The notes under the pieces: model-generated
Databases searched by the model: none
Told to the model about the DNA's origin: nothing
What the model saw: the letters and a program-made list of their open reading frames with translations, nothing else
NCBI RefSeq assembly: GCF_002846205.1
Contig: NZ_PHKV01000004.1
Location: 282,074-346,073, forward strand
From: Xanthomonas prunicola
Lineage (GTDB): Bacteria; Pseudomonadota; Gammaproteobacteria; Xanthomonadales; Xanthomonadaceae
Direction: 5' to 3'
Length of the DNA stretch: 64,000 nt
Position numbers and translations under genes: made by a program
Shown here: one piece after another, positions 38,458-49,311 of the stretch
Layout of the letters: each line of letters opens with the position of its first letter
How positions within the stretch are numbered: position 1 is the first letter of the stretch

Positions 38458-38675
38458 CGAACCGCTGCGTTCGTCGGAAGCGGAGCCGGGACGTTCGCGT
38501 TGATTGCCTGGTGGGTGTTCTCGGCGCTCTTAGAGCGGCTACCAAAATGTAGCGAGCAGTCGTCAGGTGGGCGTGGACGGTGCGCTCACAACCGCAGTGT
38601 CCGAGTGGTACATGCCGATTCCGGGCATCGCCCGCGCCCGCCTGGCGGTGAGCGCGGTGGTTGTGTTAGCGGCTC

Positions 38676-39290
38676 TTAATCGAACAACGCCGGAAGCGAT
38701 GCCATCATATCGGTCTCGGTCACCGCCAATACCAATGCGCTGACATTCAATGCGACTGTGATCCAGAATTTCATCTGAAACGCCGCTTTGCTGCATTTAT
38801 GGCGGAAGATTTCCTGCGCCAGCAATGCACCCGGCCAGCCACCGATCAGAGCCAATACGTGCAAGCTGGATTCGGGTGTACGCCGTTGATTGCGCTGCGC
38901 GGCAGATTTGTCAATCGCATAGATCAGCAGCGTGACCAGGCTGGCTGCTGCGTACCAGAGCGGCACGACCACCGGCACCACGTGCATCAGCGTGGCGGCC
39001 GCCAATGCCAGCATCGACAACGTGGCCAGTGTCTTGCGTGGCAACCCACTGCGACGCTGCTCGGTCCTGGCGGCGGTGGTACGGTCTGCCCAACGCACTT
39101 GCGTGGCATTCAAGCGTTTTTGCGCATCGCGCTCGATCGCGTAGGTGATGATCTCGCCATCGCGTGGGCGGCGCGACTGTTGTGCAAACGCGCTGATATG
39201 CACGAACGCACGGTCGCCGCCACCGTTGGGCGTGACGAAGCCAAAACCCTTGTGATCGTTCCAGTCGCTGAGACGTCCTTGATAGCGCAT
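38676..39290 (-). CDS. cold-shock domain fused to DUF1294 membrane domain
   Basis: The 204-residue protein has an N-terminal cold-shock domain (residues 1-65) with the RNP1-like KGFGFVTP and RNP2-like AFVHISAF, which normally bind single-stranded nucleic acid. It is followed by a basic linker and a DUF1294 domain (about 88-200) with three or four helices and the family core AIDKSAAQRNQRRTPESSLHVLALIGGWPGALLAQEIFRHK. This puts a nucleic-acid-binding domain at the inner membrane. Function is unknown. No coupled neighbour. Confidence 0.9.
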   Translation of the reverse strand: MRYQGRLSDWNDHKGFGFVTPNGGGDRAFVHISAFAQQSRRPRDGEIITYAIERDAQKRLNATQVRWADRTTAARTEQRRSGLPRKTLATLSMLALAAATLMHVVPVVVPLWYAAASLVTLLIYAIDKSAAQRNQRRTPESSLHVLALIGGWPGALLAQEIFRHKCSKAAFQMKFWITVALNVSALVLAVTETDMMASLPALFD

Positions 39291-39437
39291 TCGCAGTCTT
39301 CTGTTAGGTGGTGCGGGTTACCGATGCGTTCTTGAAGCGTGCAAATCGATTGCATCAGCGCGCAACACAGCGATCATTACCCGCTTGTTCCAGCGGAATT
39401 GGCCGATGGCAGTCGCGCAGAGTCACACCCGGCGAGC

Positions 39438-40640
39438 TCAACAGTCCTGCAGGAAATCGCGCACCGCGGGGCCGAACCGCGCAAAGTCGACCAGGAACGC
39501 ATCGTGTCCTTGCGGCGAATCCAATCCGATGAACTGTGCGTCGGCGCCGCTGGCGCGCAGCCCGTCGGCGATCTGTTCTTGTTGCTGCACCGGGAACAGG
39601 ATGTCGGTGTTGGCACCGATCGCCAGCGCACGCGCGATGCGGATTCGCGCCAGGCCGGCAAGCACGGCGTCGGCAGTCGAAACGCCGGTCTGTGGCTTGG
39701 CGGAAGCGGGCAGGGCGCCTGCACCGGGGCTGTCGGCACCGGTGTCCGTGGCCGGTTTGTCATCGACGTATTCGGCCAGATCGAACCAGTCCATTGAGCG
39801 GCTCAGATACAGATAGCAGTTGGGATCGAAGAAGCGCACAAAGCGGCGCGCGTGGCCTTCCAGATAGCTTTCCACCTGAAATTCCAGCCCGAACGGATCG
39901 TCTGCCGCTTGCTCGGAATCCAGCCGCACGCGGCCGAAACGGCCGTCCCATTCCAGCGCAGACCGATAAGTGATCACGCCAAGTTTGCGTGCCATGCGCA
40001 TGCCCGATTCCGGGTAGCGCGTGTCGTCGTAGTGGCCGCCGTTCCAGTGCGGATCCAGCCGGATCGCCTCGCGCTGTAGCGAGCGGATGGCGATCGAAAA
40101 CGGCAATGCCTGCGCGCTGCCGGAGATATTGATATGGCTGCGCGCGATGCCGGGATGACGCAGCAAGAGCGCCAGCGCGGTCATGCCCCCCATCGAGTTG
40201 CCGATCAGGCCGGCCAGTTGCTCGATGCCCAGCGCACGCACCACCTCGGCTGCGGCATCGGCAACGTCTTCGATCGACAGGTCCGGAAATGTGAGGCGAT
40301 ACAGCGCGCCGGTGGCCGGGTTCACCGAGGCCGGCCCGGTCGAGCCCTTGCAACTGCCCAGTGAATTGACGCAGACCACAAACCAGCGCGTGGTATCGAT
40401 CGGCTTGCCCGGCCCGAGCATCGCTTCCCACCAACCCGGCTCGGGATTGGCCTGGTGTGCTGCCGCGTGCGCGTTTGGCGACAGGCCGGTGACGATCAGG
40501 ATCGCGTTGCTGCGGTCTGCGGCGAGCGTGCCCCAGGTTTCGTATGCCACGCGTGCCTGATGCAGCACACCACCGCGTTTCATCGGAAACGGCGAAGGCA
40601 GTGCGTGGTACAGCGTGCCGGCAGGGATGAATTCGGTCAT
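39438..40640 (-). CDS. MetX/CysX-family O-acyltransferase (serine or homoserine O-succinyltransferase)
   Basis: A 400-residue alpha/beta-hydrolase-fold acyltransferase. The nucleophile is Ser149 in GNSMGG, the acid is in TDILFP and the histidine in GHDAFL. Family marks are LSPNAHAA, GPGKPIDTTRWFVVCVNSLGSCKGSTGP and LDPHWNGGHY. It activates serine or homoserine for cysteine or methionine synthesis. Homologues of this length in Xanthomonadaceae have, to my knowledge, been assigned as serine O-succinyltransferases, so the automatic label 'homoserine O-acetyltransferase' may be wrong. A variable insert (KPATDTGADSPGAGALPASA) precedes the acid residue. Confidence 0.85.
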   Translation of the reverse strand: MTEFIPAGTLYHALPSPFPMKRGGVLHQARVAYETWGTLAADRSNAILIVTGLSPNAHAAAHQANPEPGWWEAMLGPGKPIDTTRWFVVCVNSLGSCKGSTGPASVNPATGALYRLTFPDLSIEDVADAAAEVVRALGIEQLAGLIGNSMGGMTALALLLRHPGIARSHINISGSAQALPFSIAIRSLQREAIRLDPHWNGGHYDDTRYPESGMRMARKLGVITYRSALEWDGRFGRVRLDSEQAADDPFGLEFQVESYLEGHARRFVRFFDPNCYLYLSRSMDWFDLAEYVDDKPATDTGADSPGAGALPASAKPQTGVSTADAVLAGLARIRIARALAIGANTDILFPVQQQEQIADGLRASGADAQFIGLDSPQGHDAFLVDFARFGPAVRDFLQDC

Positions 40641-40831
40641 GTCGCAATTCTATCTGCCATGGCCTGCGCCGGGGGGGCGGGGGGAAGGGAGAGCCTGTTC
40701 GCGCCCTTGGGCCTGTGATGCCACCCGCCACATTTTCCGCGCCGTGCAGACCCGATTGGGGATGCTTGCTGCGTATGTTCGCCGCTCGTCGTCCACCGGC
40801 CACACGCGTCGCAACCAAACCTGGCGAGCAA

Positions 40832-41845
40832 TCAGCGCCCGATCACCAGTTCCACCGGCGCGGCGGCAGGCAGCTCGACCATCACCGGCGCGCTCTCAAT
40901 GTCATCGGCCTGGCGCATGGCATTGCCGCTACGCGACAGCCGTGCCAACACCTGCACGGTGTCCAGCGACGACAGCGTGCGCGTCGGCATCGGACTGTCG
41001 CCATCGTCCAGCGTGATGGTCAATGGCAGCTCGCTCAACGCGTGTTTTTCCACCGCGACCGGCATCGGCGTGTCGGTGGCGCGCGCAATCACGAAGACGC
41101 TGGTATCGCCAGGCAATCCGGCGCGCTTGGCGAATTCGGCATCCAGCGTCACGCGCACCTGGATCTGTTTGCCATTCACTGCCTCGGCGGCAGGCGCAGC
41201 CGGTGCCTGGAGCGGCGCAAGCTTGGCTTCCTGTCGCGCGAGGTTGATCTGCTCGAGCAGGCCGGGGCGGGTCTTGGCATCGACCACGCGCAGCAGCGGC
41301 TCCCAGGTAGCGCTGGCCTTGGCCGGCTCGCCGGCTTGGCGCTGCAACACCCCCAGGAACCAGCGTGCGCGTTGATGGTCCGGTTGTACCGCCAGCGCGT
41401 GTTCGAGCAGACGCATGGCTTGCGGATCGGGGCGGCCGCTGTCGTCGGCGAGCATGCGCGATTGCGCTGCGGCGACCAGCACGTCCGGCTCGTCCGGGCG
41501 TAGCGCCACTGCGCGTGCGAAGGCATCGCGCGCCTCGGCAAATTTCTGCTGGCTGGACAGTGAGCGCCCCAGCAACACCCAGCCTTCGGCCTGTTCGGGA
41601 TTGCTCGCCAGCGCCGCGCGCAATTGCACGATGGCTTCATCCAGCGAGCGTGGCGCGGACGGACGATTGGCCGGCTGCTCGATCGCGCCTGGCGTCCCGA
41701 CCAACCAATACAGTGCCGCACTCGCGGCCAGCAGCAATGCCGTCGCGCTTGCGGCAAGGCCGCGTGCTTCGCGCCACAGCGGGCGCAATACCAGGCCGAA
41801 GGCCAGCAGCGCAATCACGAGTGCCGCGATGACAAAGCCGGCCAT
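40832..41845 (-). CDS. ccmI: cytochrome c biogenesis factor CcmI (CycH), TPR protein
   Basis: A 337-residue inner-membrane protein with two N-terminal helices (FVIAALVIALLAFGLVLRPLW; ASATALLLAASAALYWLVG) and periplasmic tetratricopeptide repeats (about 70-205: NPEQAEGWVLLGRSLSSQQKFAEARDAFARAVALRPDEPDV). A beta-rich C-terminal domain runs from about 230. CcmI captures apocytochrome c for the CcmFH ligase. ATG 41845 overlaps the ccmH stop as TGATG and has AGGAG five bases ahead; two GTGs upstream are less likely. Last gene of the ccm operon. Confidence 0.93.
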   Translation of the reverse strand: MAGFVIAALVIALLAFGLVLRPLWREARGLAASATALLLAASAALYWLVGTPGAIEQPANRPSAPRSLDEAIVQLRAALASNPEQAEGWVLLGRSLSSQQKFAEARDAFARAVALRPDEPDVLVAAAQSRMLADDSGRPDPQAMRLLEHALAVQPDHQRARWFLGVLQRQAGEPAKASATWEPLLRVVDAKTRPGLLEQINLARQEAKLAPLQAPAAPAAEAVNGKQIQVRVTLDAEFAKRAGLPGDTSVFVIARATDTPMPVAVEKHALSELPLTITLDDGDSPMPTRTLSSLDTVQVLARLSRSGNAMRQADDIESAPVMVELPAAAPVELVIGR

Positions 41846-42279
41846 CACCACTCCTGCTCATCGGCGGGCAAGGCAGGCGCAGCCACGCTGCGCTTGCGCA
41901 CCACCAGCACCACCGCGCCCACACCCAGTAGCAACACCAGTAGCGGGCCAAACCACAGCAGCCAGGTGCGCGATTCCACGCGTGGGCGGTACAGCACGAA
42001 CTCGCCGTAACGTGCGACCAGAAACTGGCGGATCTGCGCATCGCTGCGGCCTTCGTGCATCAGCGCCAGCACTTCGCGGCGCAGATCCTGCGCAATCTGC
42101 GCGTTGGAATCGGCCAGCGACTGGTTCTGGCACTGCACGCAGCGCAACTCGGCGGTAAGCGCGTGGAAACGCGCTTCTTCTTCGGCCGATGCATAGTGCA
42201 GCGGCGCCGGGTCGCCGACCGGCTGGGCGAAGGCCAGCCAGGGCAACAACAGCAGCAGGAGCAGCCAGGCGCGCGTCAT
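41845..42279 (-). CDS. ccmH: cytochrome c biogenesis thiol-disulfide factor CcmH
   Basis: A 144-residue protein with a signal peptide (LLLLLLLPWLAFAQP), the redox motif RCVQCQNQS (Cys47, Cys50), the three-helix part SNAQIAQDLRREVLALMHEGRSDAQIRQFLVARYGEFVLYRP, and one C-terminal helix. It keeps the haem-binding cysteines of apocytochrome c reduced next to CcmF. It is the short CcmH form, with the TPR part as the separate ccmI gene. Start overlaps ccmG (ATGA) and stop overlaps ccmI. Confidence 0.95.
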   Translation of the reverse strand: MTRAWLLLLLLLPWLAFAQPVGDPAPLHYASAEEEARFHALTAELRCVQCQNQSLADSNAQIAQDLRREVLALMHEGRSDAQIRQFLVARYGEFVLYRPRVESRTWLLWFGPLLVLLLGVGAVVLVVRKRSVAAPALPADEQEW

Positions 42280-42878
42280 TGTTTGGCGTGCAGGTCCGGT
42301 GCGGCGGTGGGCGAGCGTTCGATCTTGCTGAGCGCCGGAATCAATTGGGTGTCGATGATGGATTGGGTGAGCATGCCGCTGTATTTCCAGCGCACCACCC
42401 CACGCCCGTCGACCAGAAAGGTTTCCGGCGCAGCGGCGATGCCGAAATCGATCGCGGTGCGGCCATCCTGATCGGCGACCACCAGCAGATACGGGTTGCC
42501 GAGTTGTTCGAGCCAGCGCAGCGCATCGGCGCGCTCGTCCTTCCAGTTGTAGCCGATCACGCGCACGCGCTTGGTCAGCGCGAAGCGGCTCAGTACCGGG
42601 TGTTCTTCGCGGCAGGCCGGGCACCAGCTGCCCCACACGTTGATGATGTACGGCGCGCCGCGTAGCTCGCGCGCATGCACCACGATGTTGGGATCGTGCA
42701 GCAGCGGCAGCGCGAACTCCGGCGCCGGTTTGCCGATCAGTGCAGAGGGCAGGGCATCGCGATCGTCCTGACCGGAGCGCACCACCGCATAGACCAGCAG
42801 CGCTGCCAGGGCGAGCAGCAGCACGATGGCGCCCAAGAGGACTGCAGTGGGCAGGCGGGGTGAACGTGACTCAACCAT
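42276..42878 (-). CDS. ccmG: thiol:disulfide interchange protein DsbE/CcmG
   Basis: A 200-residue membrane-anchored thioredoxin. One N-terminal helix (VLLGAIVLLLALAALLVYAVV) is followed by a periplasmic domain with IGKPAPEFALPLL, the active site WCPAC (Cys86, Cys89) and the cis-proline loop AAPETFLVDG. It passes electrons from DsbD/CcdA toward CcmH. Its start overlaps the ccmF stop by eight bases and its stop overlaps ccmH by four, so it is firmly inside the ccm unit. Confidence 0.96.
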   Translation of the reverse strand: MVESRSPRLPTAVLLGAIVLLLALAALLVYAVVRSGQDDRDALPSALIGKPAPEFALPLLHDPNIVVHARELRGAPYIINVWGSWCPACREEHPVLSRFALTKRVRVIGYNWKDERADALRWLEQLGNPYLLVVADQDGRTAIDFGIAAAPETFLVDGRGVVRWKYSGMLTQSIIDTQLIPALSKIERSPTAAPDLHAKQ

Positions 42879-44808
42879 CTTGGATCTCCGGAGAACGACG
42901 AAAACGCCGGTCGGCCGCGGTGACCAGACCGCCGAGCGCCATCAGCAGCGCTCCCAGCCAGATCCAGCGGACGAACGGTTTGAGGTGCACGCGCACCGCC
43001 CAGGCCTGATTGCCCAGCGGTTCGCCAAGGGCGACATACAGGTCGCCAAACGGACCGGGGCGGATCGCCGCTTCGGTCAAGGTCTGCCCGCCGCTGGCAT
43101 AGCGGCGCTTTTCTGCATGCAGCAGGCCCACAGGTGCATCGTCCTTGAATACCTGCAGGTTGGCACGGTCGGAAACGTAATTAGGCCCGCGCAGCTCTTC
43201 CAGCCCGTCGAAGTGCAGCGCGTAGCGGCCGATCTGCACCTGTTGCCCGGGCGCCAACGCCACTTCGCGCTGCAGGCTCAATCCTTCCACCAGCAAGGCG
43301 CCGGACAGGAACACCGCCACGCCCAGATGCGCCAGCACCATGCCCAGCATTTCGGGAGTGAATTTGCGCCCCTTGGCCGCGCGCCGCGTCCACAGGAACC
43401 GCACGGTGCCCAGCAGCACCCAGGCTGCGCCGGCAACACCGAAGGCGGCTTTCAACTGCCCCTGCGGCGCGGTGAACCACGCCAGCACGCCTGCCGCCAG
43501 CGCCAGAGCCGCCCACGGCGCGAGCATCGCCAACGGCCGCGACGCCTGCTCGCGCTGCCAGCGGGTGAGCGGGCCGAATGGCAGCAGCGCCACCAGCGGC
43601 GCCATCAACACCACGAACAAGGTACCAAAGTAGGGCGGGCCGACCGACAGCTTGCCCAGCCCCAACGCATCGGCCAGCAGCGGATACAACGTGCCTAGCA
43701 ACACCATGGCGCAGGCGCAGGTCAGTAGCAGGTTGTTCAACAGCAACAGCGTTTCGCGCGAGCTGCCGGCAAATGCGCGACGTGGATCATCCGCCAGCGA
43801 CAGCCGCGGCGCGCGCAGCGCATACAGCACCAGCGAACCACCGACCACCAGTAGCAGGAACACCAGAATGAACAGTCCGCGCGATGGGTCGGCGGCAAAC
43901 GAATGCACGCTGGTCAGCACGCCCGAGCGCACCAGGAAGGTACCCAGCAGCGACAACGCAAAGGCGGCGATCGCCAGCAGCAAGGTCCAACTGGCGAAGC
44001 TGCCGCGCTTTTCGGTCACCGCCTGCGAATGCAGCAATGCGGTGCCCACCAGCCACGGCATGAAACTGGCGTTTTCCACCGGGTCCCAGAACCACCAGCC
44101 GCCCCAGCCCAGCTCGTAATATGCCCACCAGCTGCCGAGCGCGATACCGACGGTGAGCATCGACCAGGCAACGTTGGTCCAAGGCCGCGTCCAGCGTAGC
44201 CAGCGCGCATCCATGCGGCCTTCCAGCAGCGCGGCGATGGCGAATGCGAACGGCACCGCAAAGCCGACGTAGCCGCAATACAGCATCGGCGGATGGACGA
44301 TCAGCCCAGGGTCCTGCAGCAGCGGATTGAGGTCGCCACCTTCCAGCGGCACCGGAAACAGCCGCGCGAATGGGTTGGAGGTGAACAGCAAAAACGCCAG
44401 AAACCCACTACTTACCAGCGCCATGACGCCGAGGACGCGCGCGATCACATGCGCAGGCAGCTGCCGCGACCAGATCGCCACCGCGCCGGTCCACAACGCC
44501 AGCACCAGCGTCCATAGCAACAGCGAGCCTTCGTGCGCGCCCCACACCGCCGAATAGCGATACATCATCGGCAGCAGGCTGTTGGAATTTTCGGCGACGT
44601 AGCGCACCGAAAAATCCTGCACCAGAAAGGCGTGCGTCAACACTGCGAAGGCTGATGCGATTAACGCCAGTTGCACCAAGGCCGCCGGTCGCGCCACGGC
44701 CATCCAGCTGCTGCGCGCACGCTGCGCGCCGGCCAGCGGCACCACGGCCTGCACCAGCGCAACCAGCAGGGCCAGTACCAGCAGGAACGTCCCGAGTTCA
44801 GGAAGCAT
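42871..44808 (-). CDS. ccmF: haem lyase subunit CcmF
   Basis: A 645-residue membrane protein with about 15 helices that ligates haem to apocytochrome c. It contains the tryptophan-rich haem-handling motif WGGWWFWDPVENASFMPWL, HEGSLLLW in helix 3-4, and DPGLIVHPPMLYCGYVGF. I start at MLPELGTF (44808); fourteen residues more are possible but unlike the family. It is 160 bases downstream of ccmE, the widest gap in the second half of the operon. Confidence 0.96.
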   Translation of the reverse strand: MLPELGTFLLVLALLVALVQAVVPLAGAQRARSSWMAVARPAALVQLALIASAFAVLTHAFLVQDFSVRYVAENSNSLLPMMYRYSAVWGAHEGSLLLWTLVLALWTGAVAIWSRQLPAHVIARVLGVMALVSSGFLAFLLFTSNPFARLFPVPLEGGDLNPLLQDPGLIVHPPMLYCGYVGFAVPFAFAIAALLEGRMDARWLRWTRPWTNVAWSMLTVGIALGSWWAYYELGWGGWWFWDPVENASFMPWLVGTALLHSQAVTEKRGSFASWTLLLAIAAFALSLLGTFLVRSGVLTSVHSFAADPSRGLFILVFLLLVVGGSLVLYALRAPRLSLADDPRRAFAGSSRETLLLLNNLLLTCACAMVLLGTLYPLLADALGLGKLSVGPPYFGTLFVVLMAPLVALLPFGPLTRWQREQASRPLAMLAPWAALALAAGVLAWFTAPQGQLKAAFGVAGAAWVLLGTVRFLWTRRAAKGRKFTPEMLGMVLAHLGVAVFLSGALLVEGLSLQREVALAPGQQVQIGRYALHFDGLEELRGPNYVSDRANLQVFKDDAPVGLLHAEKRRYASGGQTLTEAAIRPGPFGDLYVALGEPLGNQAWAVRVHLKPFVRWIWLGALLMALGGLVTAADRRFRRSPEIQDG

Positions 44809-44970
44809 CGGGTCGGCGCGTTGGTGAGCATGCAGGGGTGCCACCATCGCAGGCGCACCGCAGCGGCTTCATCCCTGCAGCGTTTGCACGGACTTGCCCA
44901 GCGTTGTCAGCCGCGCACCCACCGCGCAAGCCACCCTCCTGCAGGAATGCCGATGCCCTGACCCATGCCA

Positions 44971-46357
<1,387 letters not shown>

Positions 46358-46451
46358 GCGATGGCAGTAGCCTTTGGAATGGCATTGGCTCTCGAAACAG
46401 CAACAACGCGTTGTGCGGGGCGTGCTATCGACAATGCATCGACTGCAATGC

Positions 46452-47147
46452 TCAACTCAACGAAATGCGGATCGCGGCCGCTGCAGCCAGCGGTGCCAGG
46501 ACCACGCCGATCACCAGTCCGGCGCCCAACAACAACAACGCACCCACCGCATCCTGCCCTTGTCCGCTAGCCGCCACGCTGCCAGCACCGAACACCAGCA
46601 CCGGCACGTACAACGGCAACGCCAGCAACGCCACGAGAATACCAGAGCGCTTCATCGTCACCGTCAGTGCCGCAACCACGGCGCCGAGCAGGCTCAGAAG
46701 CGGTGTTCCCAGCGCCAACGATGCCAGCAGTACCGGCAGTTGGTCATGCGGCAGGTGCAGCAATTCGCCCAGTAGCGGCGTGACTGCAATCAGCGGCAAC
46801 GCACTGGTTGCCCAATGCAGCAGCACGCGTACTGCGATCAACCAGGCCAACGGCACCGGCGCCAGCAGCCATTGCTCCATCGAGCCGTCTTCGACATCGC
46901 TGCGGAACAAGGCGTCCAGCGACAGCAGGCCAGCCAGCAACACCGATAGCCAGAGCACCGCGGGTGCGGCCTGCGCCAGCAGATCCGGGCGTCCGCCCAG
47001 GCCCAGCGCGAACAACACGACGATCAGCAACGCGAACAGCGCCGGCTGTAAGGCATCGCTGCGGCGGCGCCACAGCAGTTGCAGGTCGCGACCCAGCAAC
47101 GCGCGGGCCGCTTGCCATAGCGACGGCTGCGGCGAATGGACGCTCAT
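46452..47147 (-). CDS. ccmB: haem exporter permease CcmB
   Basis: A 231-residue, six-helix permease subunit: [102 protein letters not shown]. It forms the ABC complex with CcmA and CcmC. Start overlaps the ccmA stop as ATGA. Confidence 0.95.
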   Translation of the reverse strand: MSVHSPQPSLWQAARALLGRDLQLLWRRRSDALQPALFALLIVVLFALGLGGRPDLLAQAAPAVLWLSVLLAGLLSLDALFRSDVEDGSMEQWLLAPVPLAWLIAVRVLLHWATSALPLIAVTPLLGELLHLPHDQLPVLLASLALGTPLLSLLGAVVAALTVTMKRSGILVALLALPLYVPVLVFGAGSVAASGQGQDAVGALLLLGAGLVIGVVLAPLAAAAAIRISLS

Positions 47148-47788
47148 GCCGCAGCCTCCAGCGTGAGCATGCGGGTGCGCACCGGTGGCGCTGCATACGC
47201 GCCATGGGTAGTGACTAGCGCCGCACCGCCGCCGCGCAGATGCGCGGAGATCATCCGGTTAACCAGGGTGATACCGTCCAGGTCCAGATTGGCGTAGGGC
47301 TCATCCAGCAACCAGAGTGGCGCCGGCGATAGCCACAGCCGCGCCAGCGCCAGGCGCTTGCGTTGGCCGGCCGACAACTGCCGCACCAGCGCATCTTCGT
47401 AACCGGCCAGGCCGACAATCGCCAGTGCGCTGCCGGGCATCTGCTTGGAGCGGCGGCCATGCAGCCCGCATAGAAAATGCAGGTTCTCCAGCGTACTGAG
47501 GTCGGCTTTCAGGCCAGGCAGGTGGCCCAGGTAGGCCATGAAGCGGCTGCGGTCGCCACGCTTGGCGGTTTTGCCATCGATCTGGATCTGCCCGCGCTCC
47601 ACATGCAAGAAGCCGGCCAGCACGCGCAGCAGCGTGGTCTTGCCGGCGCCATTGTCACCTTGCACCAGCAACGCTTCGCCGGCGTCGACGTGGAAATCCA
47701 GCGGGCCGAACACCGGCTCCTCGTTGCGGCTGAAGGCCAGGGCGTGCGCCGCCAGCAGCGGCGGTGCGGTGTGCAGCGGTTCGATCAT
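47144..47788 (-). CDS. ccmA: haem exporter ATP-binding protein CcmA
   Basis: A 214-residue ATPase with Walker [10 protein letters not shown], signature LSAGQRKR, Walker B LWLLDEP and the H-loop histidine in [11 protein letters not shown] use by CcmAB releases holo-CcmE. It is the first gene of the minus-strand ccmABCDEFGHI operon. The 226-base region before it, shared with the divergent aminotransferase, should hold the promoter; I saw no FNR-type site there. Confidence 0.96.
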   Translation of the reverse strand: MIEPLHTAPPLLAAHALAFSRNEEPVFGPLDFHVDAGEALLVQGDNGAGKTTLLRVLAGFLHVERGQIQIDGKTAKRGDRSRFMAYLGHLPGLKADLSTLENLHFLCGLHGRRSKQMPGSALAIVGLAGYEDALVRQLSAGQRKRLALARLWLSPAPLWLLDEPYANLDLDGITLVNRMISAHLRGGGAALVTTHGAYAAPPVRTRMLTLEAAA

Positions 47789-48014
47789 CGGTGCAGCAGG
47801 CTCCCGTCAAAGGACGGCATGGGGAAGGGCCGGCGCAGGCACGCGCCGACCGGGCGCGCATTGTAGCGACGATGGTGGCACGCCGGGGACGTCTGCGGCA
47901 GCGTGGCAGGCGCTGCGATGGGTCGGGGAACGCTGTTTTGCAGCGTCCGGGCGCAACCACCTGGCGGCTTTGCGTACACTCGCGGTCCCCCCGTTTCTTG
48001 TCCGGACAGGCACC

Positions 48015-49163
48015 ATGCCCCTCACGACCAAGCTGCCCAAGGTGGGCACCACCATCTTCACCGTCATGTCGCAGCTGGCGGCCGAGCACGGCGCGGTCAA
48101 TCTGGGCCAGGGCTTTCCCGATTTTGCTGTGCCGCAGCGGCTGGTCGACGAACTGACCAACGCCATGGCGGCCGGCCACAACCAGTACCCGCCGATGACC
48201 GGCGTAGCGACGTTGCGTCAGGCCATCGCCGGCAAGGCGCAGCGGTGCTATGGCGCACAGGTCGACGCCGACACCGAGATCACTGTTACCAGCGGTGCCA
48301 CCGAGGCGATCTTCAATGCCATCCACGCGGTGGTGCGCGCAGGCGAGGAGGTCATCGTGCTGGACCCGGCCTACGACTGCTACGAGCCGGCGATCGATCT
48401 GGCCGGTGCGCGTGCGGTGCACGTGGCGCTGGATCCGCAGACCTTTGCAGTCGACTGGGATGCGCTGCGCGCTGCGATCACGCCGAAGACGCGCCTGTTG
48501 ATGATCAACTCGCCGCACAACCCGTCCGGCGCGATGCTGTCGGCCAATGACATGCAGACGCTGACCGAGCTGCTGCGCGGCACCGAGATCTTTCTGCTGT
48601 CGGATGAGGTCTACGAGCACATCGTGTTCGACGGCCGCCGGCACGAATCGGTGCTGCGCTGGCCGGAATTGCGCGAACGCGCGTTCGTGATTTCCAGCTT
48701 CGGCAAGACCTACCACTGCACCGGCTGGAAGATCGGCTACGCCATCGCGCCGCCGGCGCTCACGGCCGAATTCCGCAAGGTGCACCAGTACAACACCTTC
48801 ACCAGCTTCGGCCCGGCCCAGCACGCCTTCGCCGCGATGATCCGCGACGAACCCGAACACGACCAGCAACTTGGCGCGTTCTACCAGGCCAAGCGCGACC
48901 GTTTCCGCGAACAGTTGCTGACCACCCGGTTGAAGCCATTGCCCGTGCCCGGCGGTTACTTCCAACTGGTGGATTACTCGGCCATCAGCGACCTGCCCGA
49001 CACCGAGTTCGTGAAATGGCTGACGGTGGAGAAGGGCGTGGCCGCGATCCCGTTGTCGCCGTTCTACGAGAACGCGCCTGCTGGTCAGCGCCTGGCGCGG
49101 CTGTGCTTCGCCAAGAACGATGCGACGCTGGATGCGGCGATCGCGCGCTTGCAGCAGCTCTGA
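48015..49163 (+). CDS. PLP-dependent aminotransferase, YbdL/methionine-glutamine transaminase type
   Basis: A 382-residue fold-type I aminotransferase of the class I/II group close to E. coli YbdL. Features: VNLGQGFPDFAVP, TVTSGATEAIFNAIHA, DPAYDCYEPA, NSPHNPSGAML, the Schiff-base lysine in SSFGKTYHCTGWKIGY, and a late ARLCFAKNDATLD. Such enzymes transfer amino groups between methionine, aromatic amino acids and glutamine. The following omega-amidase gene on the same strand supports glutamine as donor. ATG 48015 follows GGACAGG. Divergent from ccmA. Confidence 0.93.
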   Translation: MPLTTKLPKVGTTIFTVMSQLAAEHGAVNLGQGFPDFAVPQRLVDELTNAMAAGHNQYPPMTGVATLRQAIAGKAQRCYGAQVDADTEITVTSGATEAIFNAIHAVVRAGEEVIVLDPAYDCYEPAIDLAGARAVHVALDPQTFAVDWDALRAAITPKTRLLMINSPHNPSGAMLSANDMQTLTELLRGTEIFLLSDEVYEHIVFDGRRHESVLRWPELRERAFVISSFGKTYHCTGWKIGYAIAPPALTAEFRKVHQYNTFTSFGPAQHAFAAMIRDEPEHDQQLGAFYQAKRDRFREQLLTTRLKPLPVPGGYFQLVDYSAISDLPDTEFVKWLTVEKGVAAIPLSPFYENAPAGQRLARLCFAKNDATLDAAIARLQQL

Positions 49164-49169
49164 CGCGCT

Positions 49170-49305
49170 GGGAATCGGGAATGGGGATTCGGGAATCGTA
49201 AGAGCGGTTGGTCGCTTTTCGATCTGAATCTGCACTTGGCCCGATGACATGACGCGCTCACCAAACCGCTTTCCGACACCCTATTCCCGATTCTCAATTC
49301 CCGAG
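49170..49305. repeat. inverted GGGAATCGGGAATGGGG-type repeat pair
   Basis: The arm at 49170-49198 (GGGAATCGGGAATGGGGATT and a third GGGAATC) lies just after the aminotransferase stop. The inverted arm CTATTCCCGATTCTCAATTC at 49281-49305 ends seven bases before the amidase ATG. Same family as at 18010, 26771 and 50114. Confidence 0.7.
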
Positions 49306-49311
49306 CCTTCA

